64,000 bases of DNA from Rhizophagus clarus (Eukaryota; Glomeromycota; Glomeromycetes; Glomerales; Glomeraceae), in contig BLAL01000058.1 of assembly GCA_015698045.1 (NCBI GenBank), positions 64,501 through 128,500 of the forward strand, read 5' to 3'. Position 1 is the stretch's first letter. Every line of letters begins with the position of its first letter. The notes under the pieces are model-generated. The model had not been told where the DNA came from. It searched no databases and was given only the letters and a program-made list of their open reading frames with translations. A program made the translations under genes and the position numbers. This document shows, one piece after another, positions 49,763 to 61,210 of this stretch.

Positions 49763-51356
49763 TCATTCTTTATAATTAATTGGTTTTCTTTGGCGTTTTT
49801 CTCTAAGCATTTCTAACTCTAATTTAACATTATAAATTAATGTTTTTAAATAATAATGTAATAAATAAATTATATTAAATTATAATTTACATACCTTTCT
49901 TATTTAGTTCATGTTTTATTTTTAAAACTTTAACTGCCATTTTATTAATTTCACAATCATCATTGTCATAATCTAAATACTGTTTTCGAAATCTATTACT
50001 TCTGCTAGTAGATGCTGTTGTTACTAAAAATATATATAATTATTAAAATATTAGTAAAATAAGTAAATCAATATTCAAATAATATAAGATATTACATAAT
50101 TCTTCTGGTACAGATAGGTGGAAAGGACCGACTGTTTGTTTATCAACATCAATATTATGTATTTGTGATTGTCATGGCTGACGATCATATTGATCTTATA
50201 AACAATAAACATATGCGTAATTAGTTAATTATTATAAATATTTTATAAATCTGAATATTACTTACGTTCAATATTTTCATTTCTATTTTCCACTTCACTT
50301 TCACTTTCATTTTCCTTTTCATTTTCCTTTTCATTTCCCTTTTCCTTTTCCTTTTCCTTTTTCTTGCCTTTTTTATCTTTGTTATTAATTTTTCGTTTGA
50401 TATAATCACGGCAATTATGCAAATGTTTTTTTATTAATTCTTTCACAAATCAGTTCCCTTCACCAACCGGGGCATTAGGATTTTGTTTTATAAACTGAAA
50501 AAAGAATAAATATTAATAATATTTTTTTTAATTATTAGTATAATATTGTTAAGAATCCTACTCTTTTAATTATTTTTGCAATAAGGTTGACACAGGTTGA
50601 AATTAGTTAAATAGGGTATCAATAGAGTATCAATAGGTTATCAATCGGCTATCAATAAGCTACCCTATTGGTAGCCTATTGAACTTGCGCCATAATCCGT
50701 CACCAATTGGGCAGGCTGATTGATAGCCGATTGATAACTTATTGATAACCTATTAGTATCCTATTAGTATTTTTATTAAATAGGGTATCAATAGGGTATC
50801 AATAGGTTATCAATAGGTTATCAATCAGCCTGCCTGATTGGTGACAGATTATGGCGCAAGTTCAATAGGCTACCAATAGGGTAGCCTATTGATAGCCGAT
50901 TGATAACCTATTGATACCCTATTGATACCCTATTTAACTAATTTCGACCTGTGTGATGTTTTGACTTTTATATTAAACATTAAAGTCAACATTTAGAGTC
51001 GCCATGATAAATCTTACTTCTGACTTAAAAAATAATAAAGGTTATTTTAATTATCCAATAAAATATAAACTTTAAACGTTTTTTTTTATTATTTACCAAA
51101 AGATTATTATATTCATTTTTTTTTAAATTCATTAAGGCTAAAATTTTTTCAACTTTTGTGTATCTTTCACTTGGTTATAAACAAGTTGTGTAGGAGCAAC
51201 TGTGGGTGTAGGAGTTGAGGAGCCTTGTGTTGGAACTGAGAAAGCAGTCGAGGAACCTTGCATTAAATTTAAAGAAGGAGCTAAAGTTTCTACAAATTTT
51301 TGGTAAACTTCTAGTTTTTTTGAGAGCATATCGATGATATTATTAGCTGCCTCCAT
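49763..51356 (-). CDS. Transposon-borne gene of unknown function (about 257 residues, damaged)
   Basis: Five exons can be read on the minus strand: 51356 to about 51098, 50494-50266, 50194-50096, 50023-49895 and 49818-49763. The introns are GT...AG and the last three junctions keep frame. The protein starts MEAANNIIDMLSKKLEVYQK and has a Ser/Thr/Pro linker (TQGSSTPTPTVAPTQ). It continues with NPNAPVGEGN and FVKELIKKHLHNCRDYIKRK, then a Lys/Glu-repeat (KEKEKEKGNEKENEKE). It ends with NRFRKQYLDYDNDDCEINKM and LEMLREKRQRKPINYKE. No enzyme domain is seen; a basic, partly coiled-coil DNA- or RNA-binding accessory protein is an inference. A frameshift lies near 51,160. Exons 2 and 3 each have a TGA where Trp would fit (EGN-FVKEL and RQP-QSQ). 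The gene faces away from the transposase. Confidence 0.55.
50591..50953. mobile_element. Nested foldback MITE (363 bp, TGA target duplication)
   Basis: The element begins cacaggttgaaattagttaa and ends with its near-perfect complement (ttaactaatttcgacctgtg). The two ~165-bp arms pair along most of their length and contain runs of ggtatcaata / ggttatcaata. It is flanked by TGA on both sides (50,588-50,590 and 50,954-50,956). The CACAG start and 3-bp duplication again fit a CMC/CACTA-type origin. It sits in the first intron of the minus-strand gene, so it inserted into the larger transposon without breaking an exon. Confidence 0.75.
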
Positions 51357-51419
51357 AGCGAAGTAAATATTATAAAAAAAAAAATAATAATCAAAAAAAA
51401 TAATAAAAATCAAAATCAA

Positions 51420-52900
51420 AAATCAAAAATAATAAAAAAAAAGAAAGAAAAAAAGCGGTGAAAGAGTGATATATTTATACAGATTTATTGTTTTGCCAAT
51501 CTTTCTATTTGCATCACGTTATTCATTGTTTTGCAGATCTTACTATTTTAACGTGTAATTTATTATTTTGCTGATCTTTCTATTTATATATGATTATATT
51601 GTTAACACACAATGAAATCACGTGTTTATACAACTTTTCTATTTATATATGGTGATTGCATTATTAACCTACAATAAAATCACGTGATTACACGACTTTT
51701 CTATTTATAAAAAAAATATTTTGAATATAGTGTCTACCTAGAAATAACGCGAATTATTGTTGAAAAATTTGGGAAATAATTTGTTGTATGAAAAACACTA
51801 CTGAATTTCTAACGCTAGAACATGGAAATGCCAGAACATGGAAGTACTAATAAACTTGACCTAAATGCCAAATATTATCAGGTTTTAATTTTATTTGTAT
51901 ATTAAGCTATGAAAATATTAAATCACCGCCTTTCTGTTCACCTAATGGTTCAAGTTAACAAAAAACATATTTATCATCATCACGATCTATATGATATCCA
52001 CAAATAGTATTAAATTTTATAGCACACATTCCAATTATTTAAATTTCTATACACTATAGATCATAAAATTCCATTATATACAGTATGTAATATAATCAGA
52101 TATTAGATATGTTAAAAATGCTAAATTATTATAAAAAAATCAAAATAAAACATGAATTATTTGTTAAATAGAAAGAATACTAATTAATAACGAAAACTTT
52201 TTTGAATTCTAGTATTTTCTCTAAAAAAAAGTTGTACATGAATAATATAAATAAATTTTTTAGTATGTACTGTAGTATATATTATTATCTTGCAAAAAAT
52301 CAAGCATTAGATCATATTGAAAGCTAAAGAATAATTCTACTATGTACTATTACTATGTTTTTTATTATCACACATTACTATCAATAAATATATACTTAAA
52401 TTTTAAATTGTAAATGCAAGTTAAATCATTCACATTTAAAACTAAAACAATAAGACATTTTTATTTAGAATGTTAAACTTCAATTGTATTGCGTATCTTT
52501 ATTAGTACTGTTGTCATTATTATTGTCATTGTTGTTATTCTTATTGTTGTTCTTGTTCTCATTGTTGTTGATTAAATGATGATAATGTTCCAGCTTTATG
52601 ATTTAATGGAATGTCATATAGATGATTAATATTGTCTGGACTTTCCTAATTAAATTGAGAAGCATTTTTTTCAACTATCTTTCACATCAAATAAATAGCT
52701 TTAATAACCACAAGAAATTGATTTTTCATCATTAAAAGTTTTACCAAAATTCTCAACATTTGGGGAAAAATTATTAGATTGGTTGATCAAATAAATTTTA
52801 TTACAAGACACGGGTGGTTCCTATCTCTTCATAGAATTTTGTTTGTGAAAATGATGACAACTTTCAATAATTTTATTTTTATACCTCTGATGTGATAATG
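51420..52900. other. Transposon interior, no supported gene
   Basis: AT-rich sequence. Two related ~45-bp segments with 'aatcacgtg(t/a)tta' and 'acaacttttctatttatata' lie at about 51,590-51,710. A gttgttattcttattgttgt-type tract lies at about 52,500-52,570. No gene is supported. Confidence 0.45.
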
Positions 52901-52950
52901 ATGGCTATGATGGCGTGATGATGCTGCTTCTGGGTGAGGCTTCTGATGCT

Positions 52951-54590
52951 ATTGCTGCTAGTGGTGATGGTGGTACTACTCGTGCTATTGTTGCTAGTGG
53001 TGATAATGGTACTGCTCGTGTTATTGTTGCTATTGGTGATAATAATACTGCTCGTGCTATTGTTACTAGTGGTGATGATGGTACTGCTCGTGCTATTGTT
53101 GCTAGTGGTGATGGTAGTATTGCTCGTACTGTTGTTGCTAGTGGTGATGATGGTACTGCTCGTGCTATTGTTACTAGTGGTGATGATAATACTGCTCGTG
53201 CTATTGTTGCTAGTGGTGATGATGGTATTGCTCGTACTGTTATTGCTAGTGGTGATGATGGTACTGCTCATGCTATTGTTGCTATTGGTGATGATGGTGT
53301 GGTATTGTTGCTAGTGGTGATAATGGTATTACACATACTGTTGTTGCTAGTAGTGATGATGGTACTGATCGTGCTATTGTTGATAGTGGTGATGGTGTTA
53401 TTGCTTGTGCTATTGTTGCTAGTGATGATGGTGGTATTGCTTGTGCTATTGTTGCTAGTGGTGATGATAGTACTACTCGTACTGTTGTTGCTAGTAGTGA
53501 TGATGGTACTGCTCGTACTATTATTGCTAATGGTGATGATGGTACTGCTCGTGCTATTGTTGCTAGTGGTGATGGTGGTATTGCTCGTGCTATTATTACT
53601 AGTGGTGATGATGGTACTACTCGTACTGTTGTTGCTAGTGGTGATGATGGTACTGCTCGTGCTATTGTTGCTGGTGGTGATGACGTGCTATTGTTAATAG
53701 TGGTGATGGTGTTATTGCTCGTGCTATTGTTAATAATGGTGATGATGGTATTGCTTATGCTATTGTTGCTAGTGGTGATGATGGTACTACTCGTACTGTT
53801 GTTGCTAGTGGTGATAATGGTACTGCTCGTGCTATTGTTGCTGGTGGTGATGATGGTACTGCTCGTGCTATTGTTAATAGTAGTGATGGTGTTATTGCTC
53901 GTACTGTTGTTGCTAGTGGTGATGATGGTATTGCTCATACTGTTGTTGCTAGTGGTGATGATGGTACTGCTCGTGCTATTGTTGCTATTAGTGATGATGG
54001 TATGGTATTGTTGCTAGTGGTGATAATGGTATTACTCATACTGTTGTTGCTAGTGGTGATGATGGTACTGCTCGTGCTATTGTTAATAGTGGTGATGGTG
54101 TTATTGCTCGTGCTATTATTGATAGTGGTGATGATGGTATTGCTCATGCTATTGTCGCTAGTGGTAATGATGGTACTACTCGTACTGTTGTTGCTAGTGG
54201 TGATGATGGTACTGCTCATGCTATTGTTGCTAATGGTGATGATGGTACTGCTCGTGCTATTGTTGCTAATGGTGATGGTGGTATTGCTCATGCTATTGTT
54301 ACTAGTGGTGATGATGGTACTACTCGTACTGTTGTTGCTAGTGGTGATAATGGTACTGCTCGTGCTATTGTTACTAGTGGTGATAATGGTACTGCTCGTG
54401 CTATTGTTGCTAGTGGTGATGGTGGTATTGCTCTTGCTATTGTTACTAGTGGTGATGAAGGTACTACTCGTACTGTTGTTGCTAGTGGTGATGATGGTAC
54501 TGCTCGTGCTATTGTTGCTATTGGTGATTATGGTATTGCTCGTGCTATTGTTGCTAGTGGTGATGATGCTTGTGCTATTGTTACTAGTGT
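52951..54590 (+). repeat. 36-bp coding-like minisatellite, about 45 units
   Basis: The unit starts gctagtggtgatgatggtac and continues with tgctcgtgctattgtt. Because 36 is divisible by three and the unit lacks stops in most frames, long open frames appear in several frames. Examples are ASGDDGTARAIV repeats in one plus frame, VLLLLVVMM repeats in another, and SNNSTSSTIITT repeats on the minus strand. No non-repeat start or domain anchors any of them, and the plus frames shift within the array. I treat it as a minisatellite that may have grown from an exon. It is much more GC-rich than the surrounding transposon. Confidence 0.85.
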
Positions 54591-54710
54591 TGCTGCTTGT
54601 GGTAACCTGCTTCTCATAGTGATGTTATTTAACAACATTATTGATCAGATTTAATGAACGGAAATCCAGATCCTCTTCGCATCTTAAACTAGAACATCCT
54701 GACGAATCCT

Positions 54711-54826
54711 TAATATAACTTAAAATCATCATCATTCAAATTTTCTTGTATTCCTCTGAGTAATAATGCCTCTCTTAATGTTCTTGAAATTGCAGGTTGT
54801 ATTTTCAATGTCTCCTTTAGGCTTTA
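54711..54826 (-). other. Possible isolated exon on the minus strand
   Basis: The minus strand reads LKETLKIQPAISRTLREALL and then LRGIQENLNDDDF after an acceptor-like gtaaag. The composition is typical of a real protein, unlike the surroundings. It could be an exon of a gene whose downstream part became the minisatellite. No family was recognised. Confidence 0.3.
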
Positions 54827-54849
54827 CATTATTACGAAAAAGGAATAAT

Positions 54850-55570
54850 TAATTTAATCGTTTAATAATATTATATTTAAAATACACTGTTTTTAAATAA
54901 TTGCTTGTCTATAAATAACTCAAACTTCACAATATTACTTTCCACACTGAGAAAACATAGAATGCAAAGCTCCATGTATTTTCCCATAAATATATTTTTT
55001 AAAATAATTTATTAAAGCAACAGTTTAAAAAAAAGAAATTTTTTAAACTGTTTGATTGTTGGCGGTATTCCTAACAACAACCCTGGCAACTTGCGCATTT
55101 CTAGTTACATTTTGGAATTATAGATTGTGGCGCTCTTAACAAGCAACTCATTATTGTAAAATATAAAAAATATGATCAGAAAAAAAAATTATATCGGCAC
55201 GAACATACAGATTTGTTGCCTTATACAGTATTATACAAACCATGTGATGATCCTAATGAACTAAGTATCTAAGCCTCATTTGTAAACTTGGATTTTCATA
55301 TATGAAAGTGATTAAATATAACGATACTTGAAAAAATACCGATATCAATTAAAATTACCGATATCTCTCCTATAGCAGAAAGCGGTGTATCAAATATCGG
55401 TATATCAACTAATACAATAACATAAGTCATGTACTCATGTGCAACTAATTTGATAGGCTTATTATTAATTATTTGTCTAATTGGTAAGTACTAATCCAGA
55501 ACGGAGTAAATTAAGATCGAATTAAGTTTGTTATGGTGTAGATTGAGGTTAGATCAAAAGATTCAATTAT
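54850..55570. other. Transposon interior, no supported gene
   Basis: AT-rich, with a repeated 'accgatatc' / 'atcggtata' word group at about 55,330-55,420. Nothing coding is supported. Confidence 0.4.
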
Positions 55571-55579
55571 TTATTATAA

Positions 55580-55798
55580 TTGAAAATTATAAAAATACCA
55601 TCACATAAAATACGTGTTAGTGGTGTTCAATATAATATGCAATATAATCAAGGAAGGCCATGCATAGTTTATAATTTATGTATTAAACAAAAAAATAAGG
55701 AAGGCAAAGTAATATCTTTTTTTTTTAAAGAATATCTAAAAAGAAAAAATTTTCACCCTATTACTGTTATTAATAGAATTTATTTATTTTTATTTTAA
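55580..55798 (+). CDS. Small open reading frame, unrecognised (72 residues)
   Basis: The frame reads from an ATT/ATG region near 55,580 through KIPSHKIRVSGVQYNMQYNQ and RPCIVYNLCIKQKNKEGKVI to a stop at 55,798. The composition is not purely AT-driven, so a gene remnant is possible. There is no domain and no obvious promoter. It lies upstream of the Myb-like gene on the same strand. Confidence 0.25.
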   Translation: MKIIKIPSHKIRVSGVQYNMQYNQGRPCIVYNLCIKQKNKEGKVISFFFKEYLKRKNFHPITVINRIYLFLF

Positions 55799-55948
55799 AT
55801 ATTAAACAATTAATATATTCAAATAAATTAATAAATATGCGTGTATTCAATGATATGTAGAATTTAAAGGATTTAAATAAATTAATTAAAGATGTATTGC
55901 ATTAATTCTAAAAATTTGTAAATTGTTGTCAGGCAAGTTTGTAAAAAT

Positions 55949-56100
55949 AATTCAAAGAAATCATAATAAAAATTTTTTTATAAATATAGAGCTCTTTTCT
56001 GACATTTGCTCCATTAAATATCATAAAAATAAATCCCACTAAACATCGTAAAAATAAATTCGAAGAAATTATAATAAAATTTATTATAAATACAGAAAAT
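55949..56100 (+). promoter_or_regulatory. Duplicated promoter-like segment
   Basis: Two similar ~40-bp segments lie about 110 bp apart: aaagaaatcataataaaa...tataaata at 55,955-55,988 and gaagaaattataataaaa...tataaata at 56,062-56,095. Each ends in a TATA-like tataaata. The second directly precedes the ATG at 56,101. Confidence 0.45.
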
Positions 56101-56720
56101 ATGGCATTACTAAACGCAGCCCTCCCAAACATTATCCAATGGCCTAACGACGCAGTATTAACTTTAATCCAACGTCATCAGGCTTATCAGCCTGACTTTA
56201 ACACAACGTTTATTGCACAGGCAAAAATATATCTAGAGACGAATTAAACAAGAAATAATTACTGTGCATCCAAATTTTGCTCCAAGACGAAAGCAATGCT
56301 GGAACAAATGAAACGCTCTCAGGTCAGGATATGATAACTTAAAAAGGTTGATAAATGGGAACCCAGACGAATTTCCAGTTCATACCCTAACACTACATGA
56401 TGAGAGGTTCTATAATGAACTCTCAGATGAGTTCTGATTGACAGAACGTAAGTATTTATTATTTAACTGATTTTCTCGTTAATTTGTTGCATTTATCTTA
56501 ATAATTGCTTGTTTACTTGTTTTAAGCATTAGTTCAGGCCGCTCGGAGAAGGAGGGTAGATCATAGAAGATATGAATATAGAGAGCGCAGGCGCTATCAC
56601 TCCCGATCCTCCTACCATAGACCCCACCACCGTGAACACAGCTGTGAGCGCAGGCGCTCTCATTCTCGATCTCCCTACCATCATTCCCATCGTCACCACC
56701 ATTCCCACCATTCCTGACGT
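56101..56720 (+). pseudogene. Myb/SANT-like DNA-binding gene with RS-rich tail (transposon-borne, damaged)
   Basis: From ATG 56,101 the first exon encodes MALLNAALPNIIQWPNDAVL and TLIQRHQAYQPDF. After a frameshift near 56,240 it continues PNFAPRRKQCWNKWNALRSG, YDNLKRLINGNPDEFPVHTL and HDERFYNELSDEF-stop-LTER, where Trp would fit at the stop. An intron (about 56,450-56,525) leads to an Arg/Ser/His-rich exon (ARRRRVDHRRYEYRERRRYH, SRSPYHHSHRHHHSHHS). The pattern of a tryptophan-rich trihelix (W..A...LI..., W..W..L...Y..L) fits Myb/SANT-like domains found in many transposons and in Glomeromycotan genes. It would bind DNA, possibly the element's own ends. The RS-rich tail is unusual. Confidence 0.5.
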
Positions 56721-57480
56721 TATTGATATTAGATATTTTTTATCTCATTTATTTTTTATTTTTTTTTTTAAATTTTCTATTTTATATTTTATCTAATTAT
56801 TTTATTTTATTTTATTTATTTTTTTTTCTGCACTTACAATTTATTTGTTTACTTTTATTTTTTATACCATCTTAATTATTTTATTCAATAAATCGCAAGC
56901 TGGCTTGCTTAAAAAAAAATAATAATAATAATTATGCACACATGCATTCGACTTAAGTACAAGGTTCAAGTAAAGTTTCTTTATTTAGCGAATTAAAATG
57001 AATATTATGTCATGTTGATAAGATGATCCATTATGTTATAATAAATGCAGTGAACATACACGTGTATTTGATTCAAAATAATATGTTAACCTTATATTAT
57101 TGATCGAAACGTGCATATTTAAAAGTATATAAAGAAGCTTTTTAATTGAATTGGATTATTAATATCAAAAAATTTGGAGTTTCCAAATTTGATTTCAGAT
57201 TTAAAATGCGTTTTCAGGCAAAGTTCAAATAATATTTTGAAGATCTTTCTAAATTAGGATTTCGGTCAAAAATTAAAAGTTTGGACAAAACATTTCGGAC
57301 TTTAAAAAAAATAAACAACCGAATTATTATTATTAAGATATATTGATTTTTTTTAATTAAACTTTAAATTGTTAATATCGATCATTAATTTACTAATCTA
57401 AATTTCTTATTTAAAGGTCCATAATTTACTCATCTTGATAGATCAAATTTTATGTTTCTCGATTGTTTATATACTACTAT
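56721..57480. other. Transposon interior between Myb-like gene and transposase
   Basis: T-rich sequence (56,735-56,860) followed by ordinary AT-rich DNA. This stretch presumably holds the transposase promoter; no clear TATA box stands out. No gene is supported. Confidence 0.4.
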
Positions 57481-57502
57481 TATAACTTAATTTTTTTTTA
57501 CC

Positions 57503-57974
57503 ATGTCAGACAAAAATATGTTATGTAAATGTGCATTTTGCTTAAAAGAAGATGCTAATGGCGTATGGTTAAATCAGAACACATTTAATCGCCATCGTTT
57601 AAAAATGCAAGAATATTTGGTAAAAGATGAAAATTTGGATGTTACGAGTCAACAAATAGAAGGGGATATTATTCAATATATAGGAGAAGAAAATATGAAT
57701 CTATATGCAGAAGAGAATACGAATCTATACGCAGAAGAGGATATACATTTACAAAAAGAAAAGGATATAAATTTACATATAGAAGATAATGTAAATGATG
57801 AGTATTATTATAATGAGAGTGTTAATTTTAATGAGGATGATAATGAATATTACTCTGATTATAATGATGATGATAATGAAGAAAACAATGATGATGATAA
57901 TTGAGAGAACTATGACGATATTAATGAAAAGAACAATGATGATAATAATAACAAGGATGATGATGACAACGACA

Positions 57975-58008
<34 letters not shown>

Positions 58009-60778
58009 CAATGACGATGACAATGATGATGATGATGATGATGATACAATGTGTGTTGATGACAAAACTGATATTTCTGAAAAAATGATTGAAGGATTGA
58101 AATTATTGTATTTGAAATCTTTATATAATTTCACTGAATCTGCATTTGATGATATAATGAAAGTATTTGCAACAAAGAATATAAGCTTATATAAAGTTAA
58201 AAAATACTTAAAAGAAACAACAGGATTAATTCCAGTGTTTTATGATATGTGTGAAAATTCTTGTATTTGTTATGCAGGACGATATAAATCTTATCAAAGT
58301 TGTCCAATATGCGAGTCTACTAGGTTAGATGCTAGGGGGAAAGCAAAGAAAATTATGCTATATCTTTCAATAATAGATAGATTAATGATACAATATAAGA
58401 ATGAAACTAGGGCAAAAGAATTACTTTATCGTCATGAATACAATATAAATAAAAATGATGATAATTTGGATGATATCTTTGATGGAAAAATTTATAAGGA
58501 ACTTACTAAAAAGGATAATTTATTTAAAGATAAAAGAGATGTTGCATTCACAGCTTCATATGATGGGTATCAAATATTTAAACAAAAAACTGATGATTGT
58601 TAGTTATTTCTTATAATAAATAATAATCTCCATCCTTCCTTAAGGGTAAAAAAAGAAAATTTGTTAGTTCCTTTTTTAATTCCTGGTCCAAACCAACCAA
58701 AAGATTTTAATACATTTTTATGACCATTTATTGATGAGATGAAAGAGTTAGAAAGTAAGAATTTTTTAATGATTATTATTTAAAAATTATATTAACAAAT
58801 TTCTATTTTTAGAAGGAATTACTTGTTATGATGCACGTACTAAATGTGAATTCCTACTTCATGCTCATATAATTATATGGACTGGTGATATCCCAGCTCT
58901 TACAAAAATAATGAATATTACCGGTCATAATTTGTACCGTGATTGTAGAATTTACAATATTAAAGGAGTTTATTCGCAAAAACATAAGCATATTTATTTT
59001 CCTCCTAAGCAAAATTATATGAATAAAGATCATTCAGATTGGATTGGATATATTAATGAGATAGAAGCTGCAACTACTAATAAAGAAAAAGAAATATTAA
59101 TAAGAAAATATGGTAAATACTTTAATATATTTTATCATTAAATTACTATCTATATATAACTTTTATATATTTAATTTTAGGAATTAAAGGCAAAAGTATC
59201 TTGTTTGAATTGTCATCAATTAAATTTCCTAGATTATTTCCCATTGACATCATGCATTTATTCTTTGAAAATATTGCACCTCAAATGTTTAAGCTGTGGT
59301 TGCTCATTTTTTCAAAGATGATGATTTGAATGCAACGCCTTTTGCCATATCAAAATCTTCTTGGGATGTAATCGGTATCTTAATGCAAAATAATAAAAAG
59401 GGAATGCCTTTAGTGTTTGGAAGACCTTCTCAAAACATATTCAAACATAATGCAGGATATAAAGCTGAAGAATGGGCAAATTGGATAACTCTTTATTCGG
59501 TTCCACTTATTAAAACTTTTTTGCCAGCCAAGTAAGTTTAATGATATAGTTTAAATTATTAATATTTAATGATTAAATATTTCTTTTTAATATTTCAGAT
59601 ATGTTAAAGGTTGGAATGAATTTGTTACAGCGGTACATTTATGCATGCAGTCATCAATATCTCATGATGATAAAAAAATAATAGAAAAAAAATTATCAAC
59701 CTTTTACAAACATATAGTAAAGCAAATAATTTAATTTCATTTTTCATAAATTTTTTATTCATATTAATAATACTAATAAACACTAATATTTTTTTAATAT
59801 AGAGATTATGCAAAAGTTGATAATAAAGATCGATCAAACATATTTTTAATATCCTTTCATTATTTATTACATGTAGCTGAAAGTATAGAAGATTTTGATC
59901 TATGTAGAGGATATTGGCAATTTCCAATGGAGAGGATGTGTGGTATGCTAATTCCATTAGTTAAATCACAATTACATCCTTATGCAAATTTTTGGAATAA
60001 TCTTATCCTATATGAACGATTTAATCTTTTAAAATATAATAAAGAAGTTTGTAAATATATCTTTCCTCAAAAAGAAGAAAAGAAATGGCCATCTCATATA
60101 GTTTTTGCTTCTCCTTTATATAAAGAATATGAAATTTATTCTCCATCAAAACAATATACTTTAACACAAGCAGAATTAAAAAAATTAAAAGAAACTTATT
60201 CTGCTATTTATAATATAAATGTAAATCAAATTGAGGTATGTTACAATAACACAAGAATTGATCGACATAACAATAAAACTAGCATGCATATATAATGCCC
60301 ATACATAGAATTTCTCTCCTATTGTAAGAAAATACGGTAAACTATGTAAAGATGGTCATATTATAAGTTCTAAATGGGTGATAAAAGATAAAATAAAAAA
60401 TTGAAACAATTATTCAGTTGCGGTAAATGAAATTATATTTTTAAATGTTATATTATTACAAAAATATATTAATTTATTTTTATATTAGATAAACATAACT
60501 GTTGATAAATACGCTCATTTTCTCAATATATTACCAGAACTTGAAGTAAAAGAAATATTTGGTGAAATAGAATACTTCATTATGCATAGGTATAATGAAT
60601 TGGAACGTATATTTGCTTATGTTCGAAAATTGATAAATATGAAGAAGATAATTATGGGCTGATATATTTTAACAAATTTGGTGGTTTCCAGTTTATTGAA
60701 GTTATTGGCATAGATAGATATGTGGGATTTTTTAAAATTGAAAATTTATATTATATTTTAGATAGAGAAAGAATTTAA
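57503..60778 (+). CDS. Tnp2-type (CACTA/CMC) transposase, damaged
   Basis: Seven exons can be traced: 57503-58754, 58813-59112, 59181-59531, 59599-59716, about 59803-60235, 60309-60422 and 60489-60778, with introns of about 60-90 bp. The N-terminus has a CKCAFCLKED zinc-like motif and NRHRLKMQEYL, then a long Asp/Asn tract. Tnp2 signatures follow: VFYDMCENSCICYAGRYKS, SCPICESTR, ASYDGYQIFKQKTDDC, VPFLIPGPNQPKDFNTFL, GDIPALTKIMNITGHN, FPRLFPIDIMHLFFENI and the C-terminal CRGYWQFPMERMCGML. These identify a DDE transposase of the CACTA group, acting in the nucleus on the element ends. In-frame stops lie at 57,902 (TGA), 58,601 (TAG), about 58,721 (TGA) and about 60,401 (TGA), most at expected Trp positions. 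Frameshifts lie near 59,300 and 60,630. The fourth exon junction does not close cleanly. This copy is not functional as it stands. Confidence 0.85.
57838..58047 (+). repeat. (GAT)n-like tract coding Asp/Asn
   Basis: An imperfect gatgatgat/gacaatgat tract lies inside the first transposase exon and encodes a long acidic run. It produces Met-rich and Ser-rich shadow frames on both strands that are not genes. Confidence 0.85.
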
Positions 60779-61200
60779 TAAATTTAATTATAATTTTTTT
60801 AATATTATTATAAAATATTTTTCTGTTGGCTACGTTATTGTACTATTAAATTTTTGATTTTATTTTAAGTGGGCTTATGACAATTCAATTTCTTAAATAG
60901 TCAAGTGGGCTATGCCAATACTATGCAATTGATTTTTATGGCTATGTCATTGACCTTAATATGGTTAAGTTTATTATACTTTCAATCTTTAGATAATCAA
61001 TCATTGCATCAAGATTTTCTTAAAATACTATAAAATAGTGGACTATTCTCTAATTTAAAAATCTACCACAATTTTTTTTTTTGCACAAGAAAAAAAAATC
61101 ATGCTTTATAAAAAAAAAAGAAAAAAAAAGAAAAAAAATCATGATTATAAAAAAAAAAAAAAAATATGATACTCCTCTCCTTACCCGTTTTTCTTGCTCT
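60779..61200. other. Spacer between transposase and zinc-knuckle gene
   Basis: AT-rich sequence with a duplicated 'agtgggctatgccaat'-like phrase near 60,865-60,920 and A-runs at 61,085-61,165. No gene. Confidence 0.45.
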
Positions 61201-61210
61201 ATCGATAAAA

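Noticed and set aside
52951-54619. Long Leu/Val-rich and Ser/Asn-rich open frames
   Set aside because: They arise from a stop-free 36-bp unit read in different frames. No start region, domain or consistent frame supports a protein.
57795-58134. Met-rich (+) and Ser-rich (-) frames over the GAT tract
   Set aside because: They are shadows of the Asp/Asn-coding repeat inside the transposase exon.
49763-60778. Alternative genetic code with TGA read as Trp
   Set aside because: TGA ends the intact kinase-Sel1 gene as a normal stop, one of the transposon stops is TAG, and frameshifts are present too. Mutational decay explains the data better.
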